DNA of 64,000 nucleotides from Ruegeria lacuscaerulensis. GTDB taxonomy: Bacteria > Pseudomonadota > Alphaproteobacteria > Rhodobacterales > Rhodobacteraceae. Each line of letters begins with the position of its first letter. The first letter of the stretch is position 1. This document shows positions 1 to 8,122 of this stretch, piece after piece. The position numbers and the translations under genes were made by a program. The notes under the pieces are model-generated. The model was given only the letters and a program-made list of their open reading frames with translations, did no database searches and had not been told where the DNA came from. The stretch spans positions 1-64,000 of the forward strand of contig NZ_WQGO01000010.1 in the NCBI RefSeq assembly GCF_013034685.1, read 5' to 3'.

Positions 1-2
1 GC

Positions 3-1301
3 GGCACGGTCAAACGCGAAGCGATGTCGGCGCGGTCGGTGTACTTCGCGCAGCACCCCGGCAACTTCGCATTCCGTCCTCGTGAAGAACTGATCACGGA
101 CCAGAACTTTGCGGACATGGTTGCGTTCCACATGCGCCCTAAAGGGTTGGATGCGGAAAAGCTGCCCTGGCCGGGGCCATTGGCGACTTTGCCGACAACG
201 CACGGGGACAGCTACGATGTTTCGCTGCACCTTCCCAAGACCAGCAAAGACGCTGAAAACCTGCCCTCCGGCCACACAATCGTTCTGGGGCCGAACGGAT
301 CGGGTAAAACTGTGACCGCGATGCTGCTGGCGACAACGGCGGTTGCACAGGGCGCGCGGATCATCGCTTTTGACAAAGACCGGGCGATGGAGGCCCCCAT
401 GCGTGCGCTCGGCGCACAGTACACCCGCGTCCGAGTTGGTGAACCAACCGGCATGAACCCGTTTCAGACCGAGACGGATGAGGCTGGGCAAAGCTGGCTC
501 GCCAATTGGGTCATTGCCCTGTTGAGCTATGACGAACCACTGACCACCGATCAAAAGGATGAAATCACGCGGGCTTGCCAAGCGAATGCCACTTTGCCGC
601 CTGCGCTTCAGAACTTCGATTCATTGGTGGAACGGTTCAGAGCCTTTGACGATGACAAGAACCTGTACAAGCGTGCAAGTGAATGGGCTGGCGAAGGCCG
701 CTTGTCCTGGATGTTTGGCGAGGGTGGCTCAGATCCGTTTGCTGCTGGCGCCCGTCATCTTGTTTTCGACATTTCCGAGGTTCTGGATGACGAGTTGGTG
801 CGGCTGGCATGGATCAGCTACGTCATGCGCCAGATCGAACGCCGCTGCGCCACCAAGATACCCACTGTCTTTGTGATTGATGAAGCATGGGTAATTGCTG
901 GCAACCCTTATGGCGCTGGCATTCTCATAAATGCCTACACCACGTATCGGAAGCTGAACGTCATGATGATGATGATGACGCAGATCCCCGATCACCTCCT
1001 GTCGTCGGCGGCAAGTAAGTCGATCCTGGAAAACACCAGCACGCAGCTCTTGTTCCCCTCTCGATCCGGCAATGAAGCAGACTACCGGGCAATCGGCTTG
1101 AACGATTCAGAGCTGGCCGCGCTGAGGGCGCATTTTGGCGACCGCGTAATGCTCATGAAAAAGGGTGATGAGAGTGTTTGGCTCGATGTCGATGTCGGCG
1201 CTCTCGGCCCGCTTCTCCGTGTTCTGAGCGGATCAGACGGAAAATCGTTCCCTGATCCTGACTGGCGAAAAAACCCCAACTTCTGGAAGGAAATCACATG
1301 A
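3..1301 (+). CDS. virB4: VirB4-type T4SS ATPase, C-terminal part (5' end outside window)
   Basis: VirB4 is the largest ATPase of the type IV secretion channel; it sits at the inner membrane and powers pilus assembly and substrate transfer. The visible part is the ATPase half: Walker A GPNGSGKT about residue 90 counting from the first internal Met, Walker B TVFVIDEAW, and the later motif MMTQIPDHLL. The frame is open to the left edge and the family is usually near 800 residues, so the Met at 24 is not the true start and roughly half of the gene lies upstream. The stop overlaps the next ATG (ATGA), as expected in a virB operon. Family call is firm; subtype is not determined. Confidence 0.95.
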   Translation, partial: GTVKREAMSARSVYFAQHPGNFAFRPREELITDQNFADMVAFHMRPKGLDAEKLPWPGPLATLPTTHGDSYDVSLHLPKTSKDAENLPSGHTIVLGPNGSGKTVTAMLLATTAVAQGARIIAFDKDRAMEAPMRALGAQYTRVRVGEPTGMNPFQTETDEAGQSWLANWVIALLSYDEPLTTDQKDEITRACQANATLPPALQNFDSLVERFRAFDDDKNLYKRASEWAGEGRLSWMFGEGGSDPFAAGARHLVFDISEVLDDELVRLAWISYVMRQIERRCATKIPTVFVIDEAWVIAGNPYGAGILINAYTTYRKLNVMMMMMTQIPDHLLSSAASKSILENTSTQLLFPSRSGNEADYRAIGLNDSELAALRAHFGDRVMLMKKGDESVWLDVDVGALGPLLRVLSGSDGKSFPDPDWRKNPNFWKEIT

Positions 1302-1435
1302 AAACCCGCCTTGTAATCGCCCTTGTAGTTCTGGCCGCTGTCTCAGCCTGCACCAGCACCTATTCGGGCTATCGCAGCAAATGCGCCTGCGACTTTGAGC
1401 GCATGACCCCCCCTGAAAACTTGGAGCTTGTCTGA
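1298..1435 (+). CDS. Small VirB7-like lipoprotein
   Basis: A 45-residue gene with start and stop both in ATGA overlaps (with virB4 and virB5). The product begins MKTRLVIALVVLAAVSAC, a lipoprotein signal with lipobox VSAC, leaving a mature peptide of about 28 residues with two more cysteines (KCACDF). VirB7 proteins are short outer-membrane lipoproteins that stabilise VirB9 and the core complex. Identification rests on size, lipobox and operon position, not on sequence similarity. In the Ti-type order virB7 lies between virB6 and virB8; here the candidate lies between virB4 and virB5. An entry-exclusion (Eex-type) lipoprotein is the main alternative. Confidence 0.65.
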   Translation: MKTRLVIALVVLAAVSACTSTYSGYRSKCACDFERMTPPENLELV

Positions 1436-2181
1436 TGAATATTTCAAAGAAATTCCGCACAACCATTGCTGTTTCAGTTCTGGCCGCCCTGCCCGTCATG
1501 GCATCGGCCCAGGGTGTTCCGGTGGTGGACTCTGCATCCATCACGCAGGACGCCGCCAATTCGGCCAAAGAAATCGCTGAAATGGTCCGCCAGTACGAGC
1601 AATTGCTGGAACAGTACGAGAAACTGGAACAACAGCGGGCATTGCTCGAAAACTCCTTCAAAACCATCAGCGGTTTGACAGATCTGGATGAGTTCAACAG
1701 CCGCAGCTTTTTGAAACTGGCGACTGCTGCTGACACGCTCGGCTACGCACTGGATGCAGCGGAGGGCGGTATCTCCGGCCTGCCCGATGTCGCTGCGCAG
1801 GCAATGGAACGTCGATCAATCAACCTCGGCCTGAACGATGGCATCTTGTCCGACTTCAGCGGATCGGATGTGCAGGCTCGCCGCATCCTGTCTGAGCGTG
1901 GTGGTGCGGGCCTGATGGCGTCGGCGTTGGGTGAGAATGGCTATGACATGGCCGGTCAGCTCTCCGAAGATGCTGAAAAACTGCGCGGTGAAATCGGTCA
2001 GCAAGAAGATCTGAAGGATGCAATCGACTATAACACGGCGGTTCTCCTGAAACTCCTGCAAGTTGAAATTGAAATCTTGCGCGCAACCTCGGCTAATGCT
2101 CTGGCGTCGGGCACGGATCTGGCTGCAACCGCTGCTGATCTTTCGACACTCAGCAACTATGTACGAGGAACCTCACAATGA
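1435..2181 (+). CDS. virB5: VirB5/TrbJ-family T4SS protein
   Basis: 248 residues with a Sec signal peptide ending MASAQ (about residue 25), followed by a long helical, coiled-coil-rich stretch (QYEQLLEQYEKLEQQRALLE, residues about 53-72). This is the pattern of VirB5/TrbJ proteins, minor pilus components exposed at the pilus tip that act in adhesion and recipient recognition. Position between virB4 and virB6 fits. Start overlaps the previous stop and its own stop overlaps the next start, implying translational coupling. Confidence 0.75.
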   Translation: MNISKKFRTTIAVSVLAALPVMASAQGVPVVDSASITQDAANSAKEIAEMVRQYEQLLEQYEKLEQQRALLENSFKTISGLTDLDEFNSRSFLKLATAADTLGYALDAAEGGISGLPDVAAQAMERRSINLGLNDGILSDFSGSDVQARRILSERGGAGLMASALGENGYDMAGQLSEDAEKLRGEIGQQEDLKDAIDYNTAVLLKLLQVEIEILRATSANALASGTDLAATAADLSTLSNYVRGTSQ

Positions 2182-2678
2182 AACTCCGCTCAACTCTCAT
2201 CCTGACCATTGCAGCCGCCGTCGTTATGTCGGGTGCTGCATCGGCACAGGTGAAGCTGCGCCCGTCACCCAAGGTCGATATGCCGTTCGATGAATATCGT
2301 AAGTGCCTTGGGTACTCGGGCGCGAGTGAGTACGGTCGTCAATTCGTCAAAGACGATCAAGCGCGCATGGCCGAAGCGGGCCAATCCGCAGACAAGCAGC
2401 CTCTTGTGACCAACTGGTCGGTGGTGATCCTGAATGAACAGGTCATAGCAGCGCACGAGGCCACCATCGAGCAATGTAATCTGCGCAAGTCTGGCGAGAC
2501 CTACAGCACCGAATGTCCGCTGGGTGGTTTGAGCCGTGAGGACGCGGCCCAAAAGGTCGGAGCTGACCAAGACGAGTTTTGGACCCAACCGTCCGACAAT
2601 CTTGCCGCGCTTAAAAAAGAGCAACGGACCCGTCTGGAAGCTCTGCGCCCTGCAATTGAGGAGGCTTGTGGGCCGTGA
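2178..2678 (+). CDS. Secreted protein of unknown function in the virB operon
   Basis: 166 residues, with a signal peptide ending in SGAASAQ (cleavage near residue 24). The mature part has four cysteines (one near the N-terminus, two in an NLRKSGETYSTEC-type stretch, one three residues from the C-terminus), so periplasmic disulfides are plausible. I do not recognise the family. It is embedded between virB5 and virB6 with overlaps on both sides, so it is probably a periplasmic accessory of this T4SS lineage or an entry-exclusion factor; both are inference from position. Confidence 0.6.
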   Translation: MKLRSTLILTIAAAVVMSGAASAQVKLRPSPKVDMPFDEYRKCLGYSGASEYGRQFVKDDQARMAEAGQSADKQPLVTNWSVVILNEQVIAAHEATIEQCNLRKSGETYSTECPLGGLSREDAAQKVGADQDEFWTQPSDNLAALKKEQRTRLEALRPAIEEACGP

Positions 2679-3730
2679 TCCAAGATTTCGTCAGCTCGAT
2701 TGAGGCTGCGCTTAATAACTTCTCGCAGCAAGCATACAACAGCCTGGCGGCGGATCTTGCATCCGCCCTCTGGGCAATAGCCGCGCTGATCTTCGTGGCA
2801 ATGCTGATCAACGGTGTGCTTCAAATCCGGGAAATCGGGTTTGGTGGCTATGTCGGCTGGATCATTCGGGCGACGATCATCATTGGTATGGCTTCCAGCT
2901 GGAGCTTCTTTCAGCCCATTTATCAGGGCATTTCGAGCCTCCCAGACACGATTGCCGGAGAATTGACCGGCACAACAAATGTCTGGGAAGCACTCGATGA
3001 CATTGCGCTTCAGTGTTTCTTGATGGGCCAGCAGGCCATTGAAAACGCGACCTGGGGCCTGAGCATCACCGGGGCTATTCTCTGGGTTGTTGGGGCTGTC
3101 ATCGTAGCTTTTGGCACCGGCATGGCGCTGATCGCAAAAGGCGGTCTGGCGGTCCTGCTGGGACTAGCGCCTGTTTTCATCGCAACGCTGCTCAGCTCAG
3201 CAACAGCCAATATCTTCGCAGCCTGGGCGAAAACGACTGTTGGCCTGATCATGGTCATCGTCGTTCTGACAGGTATTGTTTCTCTTATTCAGGCCCTTTT
3301 CAGCTCAGAACTGACCGCTGTTGAGGATGTGAACAATATGGAGGCCAGTGGCCGGTTTTTGGCGATCTGCATTGTGTCAATCGTGATGCTCACGCAGATC
3401 CCATCGCTCGCGGGCGGAATGTCGGGTGCAATCGTTTCGGCATCCTCGGGTCTTGCCGTGGCAACTGGTGCCGTCGCTGCCGCAAGAAGTGCATTGGGCA
3501 CTGCAAGCGACGGCGCAAGGGGTGCAGTAGCCGGTGGGAAAACCGCCGCCGCGATGGCCTCCGCAGCCCGCGATGGGACAGGTGTTCGTGACAGCGCCTC
3601 GCGCGCGATGCAAGCGCGTCGGGACATTGCACACAGAGCCCGCAATCAGGATGGGGCGGCTCGACAGAGCTACGCCGCTGACCGTTACCGGCAGAGCATT
3701 CGACAAGCTCGCGTCAATAAATCTTCCTAA
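2675..3730 (+). CDS. virB6: VirB6/TrbL-family inner-membrane channel protein
   Basis: A polytopic inner-membrane protein of the T4SS channel. About six hydrophobic segments cover residues 30-250, followed by an Ala/Gly-rich and then Arg-rich hydrophilic tail of about 100 residues. I chose the GTG at 2675, which overlaps the previous stop (GTGA) and has GAGGAGG ten bases upstream; an in-frame TTG at 2666 would be too close to that ribosome-binding site. The family call comes from topology, length (about 350) and position before virB8. Confidence 0.8.
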   Translation: MIQDFVSSIEAALNNFSQQAYNSLAADLASALWAIAALIFVAMLINGVLQIREIGFGGYVGWIIRATIIIGMASSWSFFQPIYQGISSLPDTIAGELTGTTNVWEALDDIALQCFLMGQQAIENATWGLSITGAILWVVGAVIVAFGTGMALIAKGGLAVLLGLAPVFIATLLSSATANIFAAWAKTTVGLIMVIVVLTGIVSLIQALFSSELTAVEDVNNMEASGRFLAICIVSIVMLTQIPSLAGGMSGAIVSASSGLAVATGAVAAARSALGTASDGARGAVAGGKTAAAMASAARDGTGVRDSASRAMQARRDIAHRARNQDGAARQSYAADRYRQSIRQARVNKSS

Positions 3731-3747
3731 ATCGAGGTATTGAGCTG

Positions 3748-4392
3748 ATGTCACACGTGACAGATCACGAAAAAGAACTCTTTCTGGGTGCACGCCGCGA
3801 TGCCTTCAAATGGCAGGTATTCGGCATGGTCGGCATGGCAATGGGCGTGGCCTCTATGATTGGTTGGGCGATGCTCCTTCCCTTGAAGGAAATCCGCGCG
3901 GTGCCATTCTCCATTGATCCGGACACGAAACTGCCGGTCCTGCTGACTGAAAAAGTCGAAGAACTGGAACCTTCTGAGGCGATGGCCTTCCGTGAAGTCG
4001 CAAATTATGTGCGCGACCGGGAAACCTATGATGTCCAGGACAACAACGAGCGCCTGAAATCGGTGCTGCGTCGTTCTGATGAGCTGGCCGAAACGTCCTA
4101 CCGCGAACTGTGGGACGGGTCGAACGACAACCATCCGGACGAAATCTATACGCCCAAGACAAAGGTGCAGACCGAAATTCTGGGCGTGTCGCCGGTCAAC
4201 GATGCGACGGTGCAGGTCGAGATCCGCAAGTCCCTGATCGTTCCAAACCAAGCAACGGCCTCAGCCCGCTACGTGGTCACAGTGACCTATGGGTTTGAGG
4301 AAAAAATCGTGACGTCGATGGACGAACTTTTGGAAAATCCATTCGGCTTCGTCGTCACCAACTATCGCGTAGACGCAATGGGAGACATCTGA
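3748..4392 (+). CDS. virB8: VirB8 inner-membrane assembly protein
   Basis: 214 residues: short cytosolic N-terminus, one membrane segment (about residues 27-49, MVGMAMGVASMIGWAMLLPL), then the NTF2-like periplasmic domain typical of VirB8 (pattern around LPLKEIRAVPFSIDPDT and the conserved YVRDRETYD region near residue 90). VirB8 nucleates the inner-membrane part of the channel and contacts VirB9 and VirB10. ATG overlap with virB9 downstream (TGATG). Confidence 0.9.
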   Translation: MSHVTDHEKELFLGARRDAFKWQVFGMVGMAMGVASMIGWAMLLPLKEIRAVPFSIDPDTKLPVLLTEKVEELEPSEAMAFREVANYVRDRETYDVQDNNERLKSVLRRSDELAETSYRELWDGSNDNHPDEIYTPKTKVQTEILGVSPVNDATVQVEIRKSLIVPNQATASARYVVTVTYGFEEKIVTSMDELLENPFGFVVTNYRVDAMGDI

Positions 4393-5207
4393 TGCAGCGT
4401 TCTTTCAAAACACTCACCGCCACCGCCGCAGCAGTTTTGGCATTCTCTACGCCTCTGCTCGCTGAAATCACACCGACACCGGACGGAAAGAACGCGGATC
4501 ACCGCATCACGCATTTCCATTACGTCGAGAACCAGGTGTACCGCATCCCTGTGGGTGAACGCCTGATTACCTATGTTCACTTTCCGCAGGGCGAAACCGT
4601 CCGCAGCATTGGTGCGGGCGACACTGAAAGTTTTCAGATCACTCGCCTTCAGGAAGGTCGCGTTATTGCGTTCAAGCCGGAAATCCTGAACTCGGATTCA
4701 AACCTGACTGTCCTGACCAATCGCGGCACATACAACTTCTATCTGGTTCCGGCCGAGAGCGCCGCCGAACGCAAACGTGTTCCGTTCCGGGTCACGTTCT
4801 ACAACAAAAACAACAGCGGCGGGACTACAACGCGCCGTGGCACGGTAGCGCGCAGCGAACCGAAACCAACAGGCCGCTTCGTCAACCAAAACTACTCGCG
4901 CTCGGGCAAAGCTGACTTCGCGCCTACTGCCGTGTGGGACGATGGCGTTCACACCTATATGCAGATCCCGCAGGATGCGGAGTTGCCGGGGATCTTCCGT
5001 GTCCTGCCTGATGGCCGCGAGCTGATGGTGAACACCACAGTCAAAGAGCGCGGCATTATCCAGGTGCAAGGCCTTTCAGATCTTTGGACACTGCGCATCG
5101 AGGACACTTCGATCTGTGTACGAAACGATGGCGACGCGTTTCAGCAGGCAAGTGTGAGCGGTCGGCCCGTCACTTCACAGACAGTTAAACCGGGGGGCAG
5201 CAAGTAA
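4392..5207 (+). CDS. virB9: VirB9 core-complex protein
   Basis: 271 residues with a Sec signal peptide (cleavage after LLAEI, about residue 25). The N-terminal part carries the VirB9/CagX pattern (HFHYVENQVYRIPV, VRSIGAGDTESFQI) and the C-terminal part the O-layer domain (AVWDDGVHTYMQIP, about residue 177, and the ELPGIFRVLPDGRE stretch). VirB9 lines the outer-membrane core complex with VirB7 and VirB10. It overlaps virB8 and the first virB10 gene by one base each. Confidence 0.92.
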   Translation: MQRSFKTLTATAAAVLAFSTPLLAEITPTPDGKNADHRITHFHYVENQVYRIPVGERLITYVHFPQGETVRSIGAGDTESFQITRLQEGRVIAFKPEILNSDSNLTVLTNRGTYNFYLVPAESAAERKRVPFRVTFYNKNNSGGTTTRRGTVARSEPKPTGRFVNQNYSRSGKADFAPTAVWDDGVHTYMQIPQDAELPGIFRVLPDGRELMVNTTVKERGIIQVQGLSDLWTLRIEDTSICVRNDGDAFQQASVSGRPVTSQTVKPGGSK

Positions 5208-5887
5208 TGAACCGCGATCAGACAATTGCGGCACGGGCGGCGGCTGAACAGCCGTCGCAACGTGTCCGGAAGAAGTTCGACCCAAAGAAGCTGATAACTG
5301 TTGCAATCGCAGGGGCGGTGTTCCTGGGCTTTGTATGGTTTGTCATGGGCGACGAAAACAAAAGCACCAACACGGGTGTCCGCGTTGACGCTTTGCAACA
5401 AGGCGGTGGCGAGCGATACGGGCTTTTGACCGCACGGGGACCAGAGGTCGATGAGCCGGAACAAGAGGCTTTGCCCGAGGAAATTGCGGTGGCAACACCG
5501 GTAGCAGTGCCGCAGGTCGATTCCGAAGGGCTGAAACAAGCCCTGAAAACAATCGAGCAACAGAATGGCCGGATTTCCGATCTGCAAGACGAGCTGACGG
5601 ACGCCAAAGTTTCGCTGTCAGAAAAAGACGGTGAAATCGCAACGCTGAACCTGACCAATGAACGCCTTCAGGTCAGATATGATGAGCGCGAGAAAAAGTT
5701 TCAGACTGAGCTTGCCCAGGCGGTTGCTGATGCAGAGGCCCGGGCGCTCGCCAGTATGAGCCACTTGCAGACTACGGGTCTGACTGATGATGAGCGGCGC
5801 AGGCTTGAAGAACTCAAGCGGATGCGCGAGCGCCAGAACCAGTCAGACGGCATCGTGTTCGATGAAAACCCATACGGCAGAAACTAA
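5207..5887 (+). CDS. VirB10 N-terminal half: membrane anchor plus coiled coil (split virB10, first gene)
   Basis: 226 residues with a positively charged cytosolic N-terminus, one membrane segment (about residues 29-47, ITVAIAGAVFLGFVWFVMG), and a periplasmic region that becomes coiled coil (residues about 105-200). This is the layout of the N-terminal half of VirB10, which anchors in the inner membrane and spans the periplasm, but the protein stops before the TrbI beta-barrel domain. That domain is encoded by the next gene with its own signal peptide. The stop overlaps an ATG (TAATG). Assignment to VirB10 rests on topology and position between virB9 and the TrbI-domain gene. Confidence 0.65.
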   Translation: MNRDQTIAARAAAEQPSQRVRKKFDPKKLITVAIAGAVFLGFVWFVMGDENKSTNTGVRVDALQQGGGERYGLLTARGPEVDEPEQEALPEEIAVATPVAVPQVDSEGLKQALKTIEQQNGRISDLQDELTDAKVSLSEKDGEIATLNLTNERLQVRYDEREKKFQTELAQAVADAEARALASMSHLQTTGLTDDERRRLEELKRMRERQNQSDGIVFDENPYGRN

Positions 5888-5898
5888 TGGAGCTGACG

Positions 5899-6732
5899 AT
5901 GAACAGAACAGCACTCACCCTCGCCCTGGTTGCTTTGGCGTCAAGCGCGATGGCACAGGAAGCACCCGGTCAAAACTACCAGCCGATCAATGGTGGATCG
6001 CAGCCGGTCATTTTCCAACCCTTCCCTGCTGCGCCGCAGCCGGTTCAAGTCCAGCCAGACGACACCCGCTTACCTGAAGAACAGCGCGGCTATCAGGAAA
6101 ACCCGAATACGACATGGCAAAACAATCTGGTCGAAGAATATCCACCCATCGTCGGGGCCTCGATCATTGACGATCCGTCGCGCACCTTAACGCAAGGCAC
6201 GGTCTTGTCGGCGCTATTCGGTGGGGCGGTCAGCTCGGAACTGCCCGGTAGTGTCGTGGCAACGATCACACGCGGCGTCTACTCGATGGACGGCACACGT
6301 TTGCTTCTGCCTCGTGGATCGAAGCTCTATGGCGAGTATCGAGCGGATACGACATTGGCGCAAACGCGCATCATGATTGTTTGGAGCCGTGTCATTACAC
6401 CGGATGGCCTTTCCGCTCAGATCGGCTCAGTTGGCACGGACGGACAGGGCCGCACCGGCGCGACCGGCAGGGTGAACACACACTTTGGGAAGCGGTTCGG
6501 CACGGCTGCGTTGTTGTCCATCATCGGTATTGCCCCTGTGGCGCTGGTGTCTGACAGCGACAGCAACAACTCGGTCAGAACGGATCTGGCAACCCAAGTG
6601 GGGTCTAACCTGCAGAACGCCACGGCAGCGGCGCTTGATGAATACCTGCGCATCACTCCGACAATCTTTGTCGATCAGGGCAGTCGTATCAACGCGATCC
6701 TGCAGCGCGACGTTGTGTTCGATAGCTTCTGA
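5899..6732 (+). CDS. virB10: VirB10/TrbI C-terminal domain as a separate exported protein (split virB10, second gene)
   Basis: 277 residues from the ATG at 5899, which has GGAG 6-7 bases upstream; an earlier in-frame ATG at 5887 overlaps the previous stop. The N-terminus is a cleavable Sec signal (ALVALASSAMAQ), not a cytosolic tail. After a Pro/Gln-rich linker comes a complete TrbI domain: TVLSALFGGAVSSELPG, VYSMDGTRLLLPRGSKLYGE, RIMIVWSRVITPDG and the HFGKRFGTAALLS stretch. Canonical VirB10 is one chain of about 400 residues crossing the inner membrane and reaching the outer membrane. Here the outer part would be exported on its own and must bind the membrane-anchored partner non-covalently. 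Confidence 0.85.
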   Translation: MNRTALTLALVALASSAMAQEAPGQNYQPINGGSQPVIFQPFPAAPQPVQVQPDDTRLPEEQRGYQENPNTTWQNNLVEEYPPIVGASIIDDPSRTLTQGTVLSALFGGAVSSELPGSVVATITRGVYSMDGTRLLLPRGSKLYGEYRADTTLAQTRIMIVWSRVITPDGLSAQIGSVGTDGQGRTGATGRVNTHFGKRFGTAALLSIIGIAPVALVSDSDSNNSVRTDLATQVGSNLQNATAAALDEYLRITPTIFVDQGSRINAILQRDVVFDSF

Positions 6733-6770
6733 GAGCGAGCCAATGAGCCGACCGCCTCAGCGGTCTTTCC

Positions 6771-6811
6771 GGCCGCTGCCAGCATGATCGAGTGCGGTAG
6801 CGGCCTTTTTT
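6771..6811 (+). terminator. Intrinsic terminator after the virB10 C-terminal gene
   Basis: Stem GGCCGCTGCC / GGTAGCGGCC (one G-T pair) with a 15-base loop, followed by six T. A smaller perfect hairpin (GACCGC CTCA GCGGTC, 6750-6765) precedes it. It separates the virB4-virB10 transcription unit from virB11-virD4. Confidence 0.75.
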
Positions 6812-6822
6812 GAAGCAAATTC

Positions 6823-6920
6823 AGCACTTTTTGGAAGCAATGAATCTTATGTGGATGCCTTCGTGTTCGAGGCAAAGCCGAGATGCAGCGAAGGCAACCT
6901 CCAGTGTTCCAAAAAGTGCT
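6823..6920. repeat. Perfect 14-bp inverted repeat flanking the virB11 leader
   Basis: AGCACTTTTTGGAA at 6823-6836 is matched exactly by TTCCAAAAAGTGCT at 6907-6920, with 70 bases between the arms. The right arm ends six bases before the virB11 ribosome-binding site (AAGGA, 6926-6930). Either a long-range mRNA stem in the leader or a pair of protein-binding sites would fit. Confidence 0.7.
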
Positions 6921-6937
6921 CTACCAAGGACAAGAAC

Positions 6938-7951
6938 ATGAGCGGGCGGAACGGGAATAGCCTTCTGGAATACTATACAGGCAAGATCGAGCATCTGTTA
7001 CACGATGAAAGCCTGAGCGAAATTTCTGTGAACCCTGACGGATCGGTCTGGGTCGAAGAAATGGGCACAACGCACATGACCAGGACAGACATCACTCTGA
7101 ACAGAGACGATGTAGAAAACATCGGGCGCTGCGTGGCCGGTTTCAGCGATGTAACATTCGGAGAAAAGAAGCCGATTGCGACGGCCAACGTGCCGACACA
7201 GCAGGGTAAAGCGCGGGTTCAGGTCGTGATTCCGCCAGCAACAACCGGCGTGGGGTCCGTTGCGATCCGTCTCCTGCGCGTGAAAAACGTCGATCTGGGC
7301 GCGTTCAGCTTCGCCAGCAAAGAGGCGGCGTTGGCAGAAAACAACGATCATAGCGCGCTTGAAAATGCTCGGGCTGTTCTCGCTGACGGAACAATGAACT
7401 TTGACGAGCTGGCCGACCTTGCAATGCTTAGCAAATGGAACGTGATCATTGCCGGGGGCACCTCGTCCGGCAAAACCACTGTCCTCAATGCAATGCTGAA
7501 GCGCGTCGATCCGGGCGAACGGATCGTGACGATTCAAGAAGTGGCCGAGTTGGACATCGAGCAACCCAATTCTGTCGATCTGCTTGCCGACCGTTCCGAA
7601 GAAGATGGCCCTCGATCACCAACAAAGCTGCTGGAATCGGCGCTTCGCCTCCGGCCTGACCGCCTCGTCTGCGGTGAAATCCGAGGCGACGACGCGAATA
7701 TGTTCTTGGAACTGGTGAACACCGGCCACGATGGATCTGTCTGCACCATGCACGCGAACTCGCCCGTAGATGCCATTGGACGGATGAGCAAAATGGTGCG
7801 TCGCGGATCTCCGACCGTTCAAAAGTCAGAAGTGGTCGATGACATCCGGGCCACCATTCACATGATCGTTCACATGAAGAAAATCGGGGACGAACGGAAG
7901 GTCAACGGCGTGATCTTCCCGCCTCTGATGACTGCTGAACAACTGAATTGA
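6938..7951 (+). CDS. virB11: VirB11 T4SS ATPase
   Basis: Hexameric inner-face ATPase that switches the channel between pilus assembly and DNA transfer. I chose the ATG at 6938 (337 residues) because AAGGA lies seven bases upstream and the product then begins MSGRNGNSLLEYYTGKIEHL; the open frame extends upstream without further similarity. Motifs: Walker A GGTSSGKTT (about residue 173), Asp box region TIQEVAELDI, Walker B LVCGEIRGDDA, His box TGHDGSVCTMHANSP. It is separated from virB10 by a terminator and about 200 bases, and is followed closely by a small gene and virD4. Confidence 0.93.
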   Translation: MSGRNGNSLLEYYTGKIEHLLHDESLSEISVNPDGSVWVEEMGTTHMTRTDITLNRDDVENIGRCVAGFSDVTFGEKKPIATANVPTQQGKARVQVVIPPATTGVGSVAIRLLRVKNVDLGAFSFASKEAALAENNDHSALENARAVLADGTMNFDELADLAMLSKWNVIIAGGTSSGKTTVLNAMLKRVDPGERIVTIQEVAELDIEQPNSVDLLADRSEEDGPRSPTKLLESALRLRPDRLVCGEIRGDDANMFLELVNTGHDGSVCTMHANSPVDAIGRMSKMVRRGSPTVQKSEVVDDIRATIHMIVHMKKIGDERKVNGVIFPPLMTAEQLN

Positions 7952-7963
7952 AGGAGTACAAAG

Positions 7964-8122
7964 ATGAAGAAATTCGAGTACCGAGACGTGCCTTTTTCGG
8001 AATGCGACGACGCCAGCGAGAAATTCGCAAAGCTGGGCAAAGAAGGTTGGGAAATGGTTGGTGTCGCACGTGCAGAATTTGGCATCGTGTGCTTCTTCAA
8101 ACGCGAGCTGACCGATGGCTGA
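7964..8122 (+). CDS. DUF4177-like small protein between virB11 and virD4
   Basis: 52 residues with AAGGAG seven bases before the ATG. The product reads MKKFEYRDVPFSECDDASEK then FAKLGKEGWEMVGVA and ends in FKRELTDG. The pattern 'FEY-V ... L-KEGWE-V-V' is typical of DUF4177 proteins, small domains of unknown function. It overlaps the virD4 start by eight bases, so the two are probably co-translated. Role in conjugation is unknown. Confidence 0.75.
   Translation: MKKFEYRDVPFSECDDASEKFAKLGKEGWEMVGVARAEFGIVCFFKRELTDG

Noticed and set aside
5207-6732. VirB10 split as a simple frameshift or sequencing error
   Set aside because: The second gene begins with its own ribosome-binding site and a complete cleavable signal peptide, which would not lie inside a one-chain VirB10.
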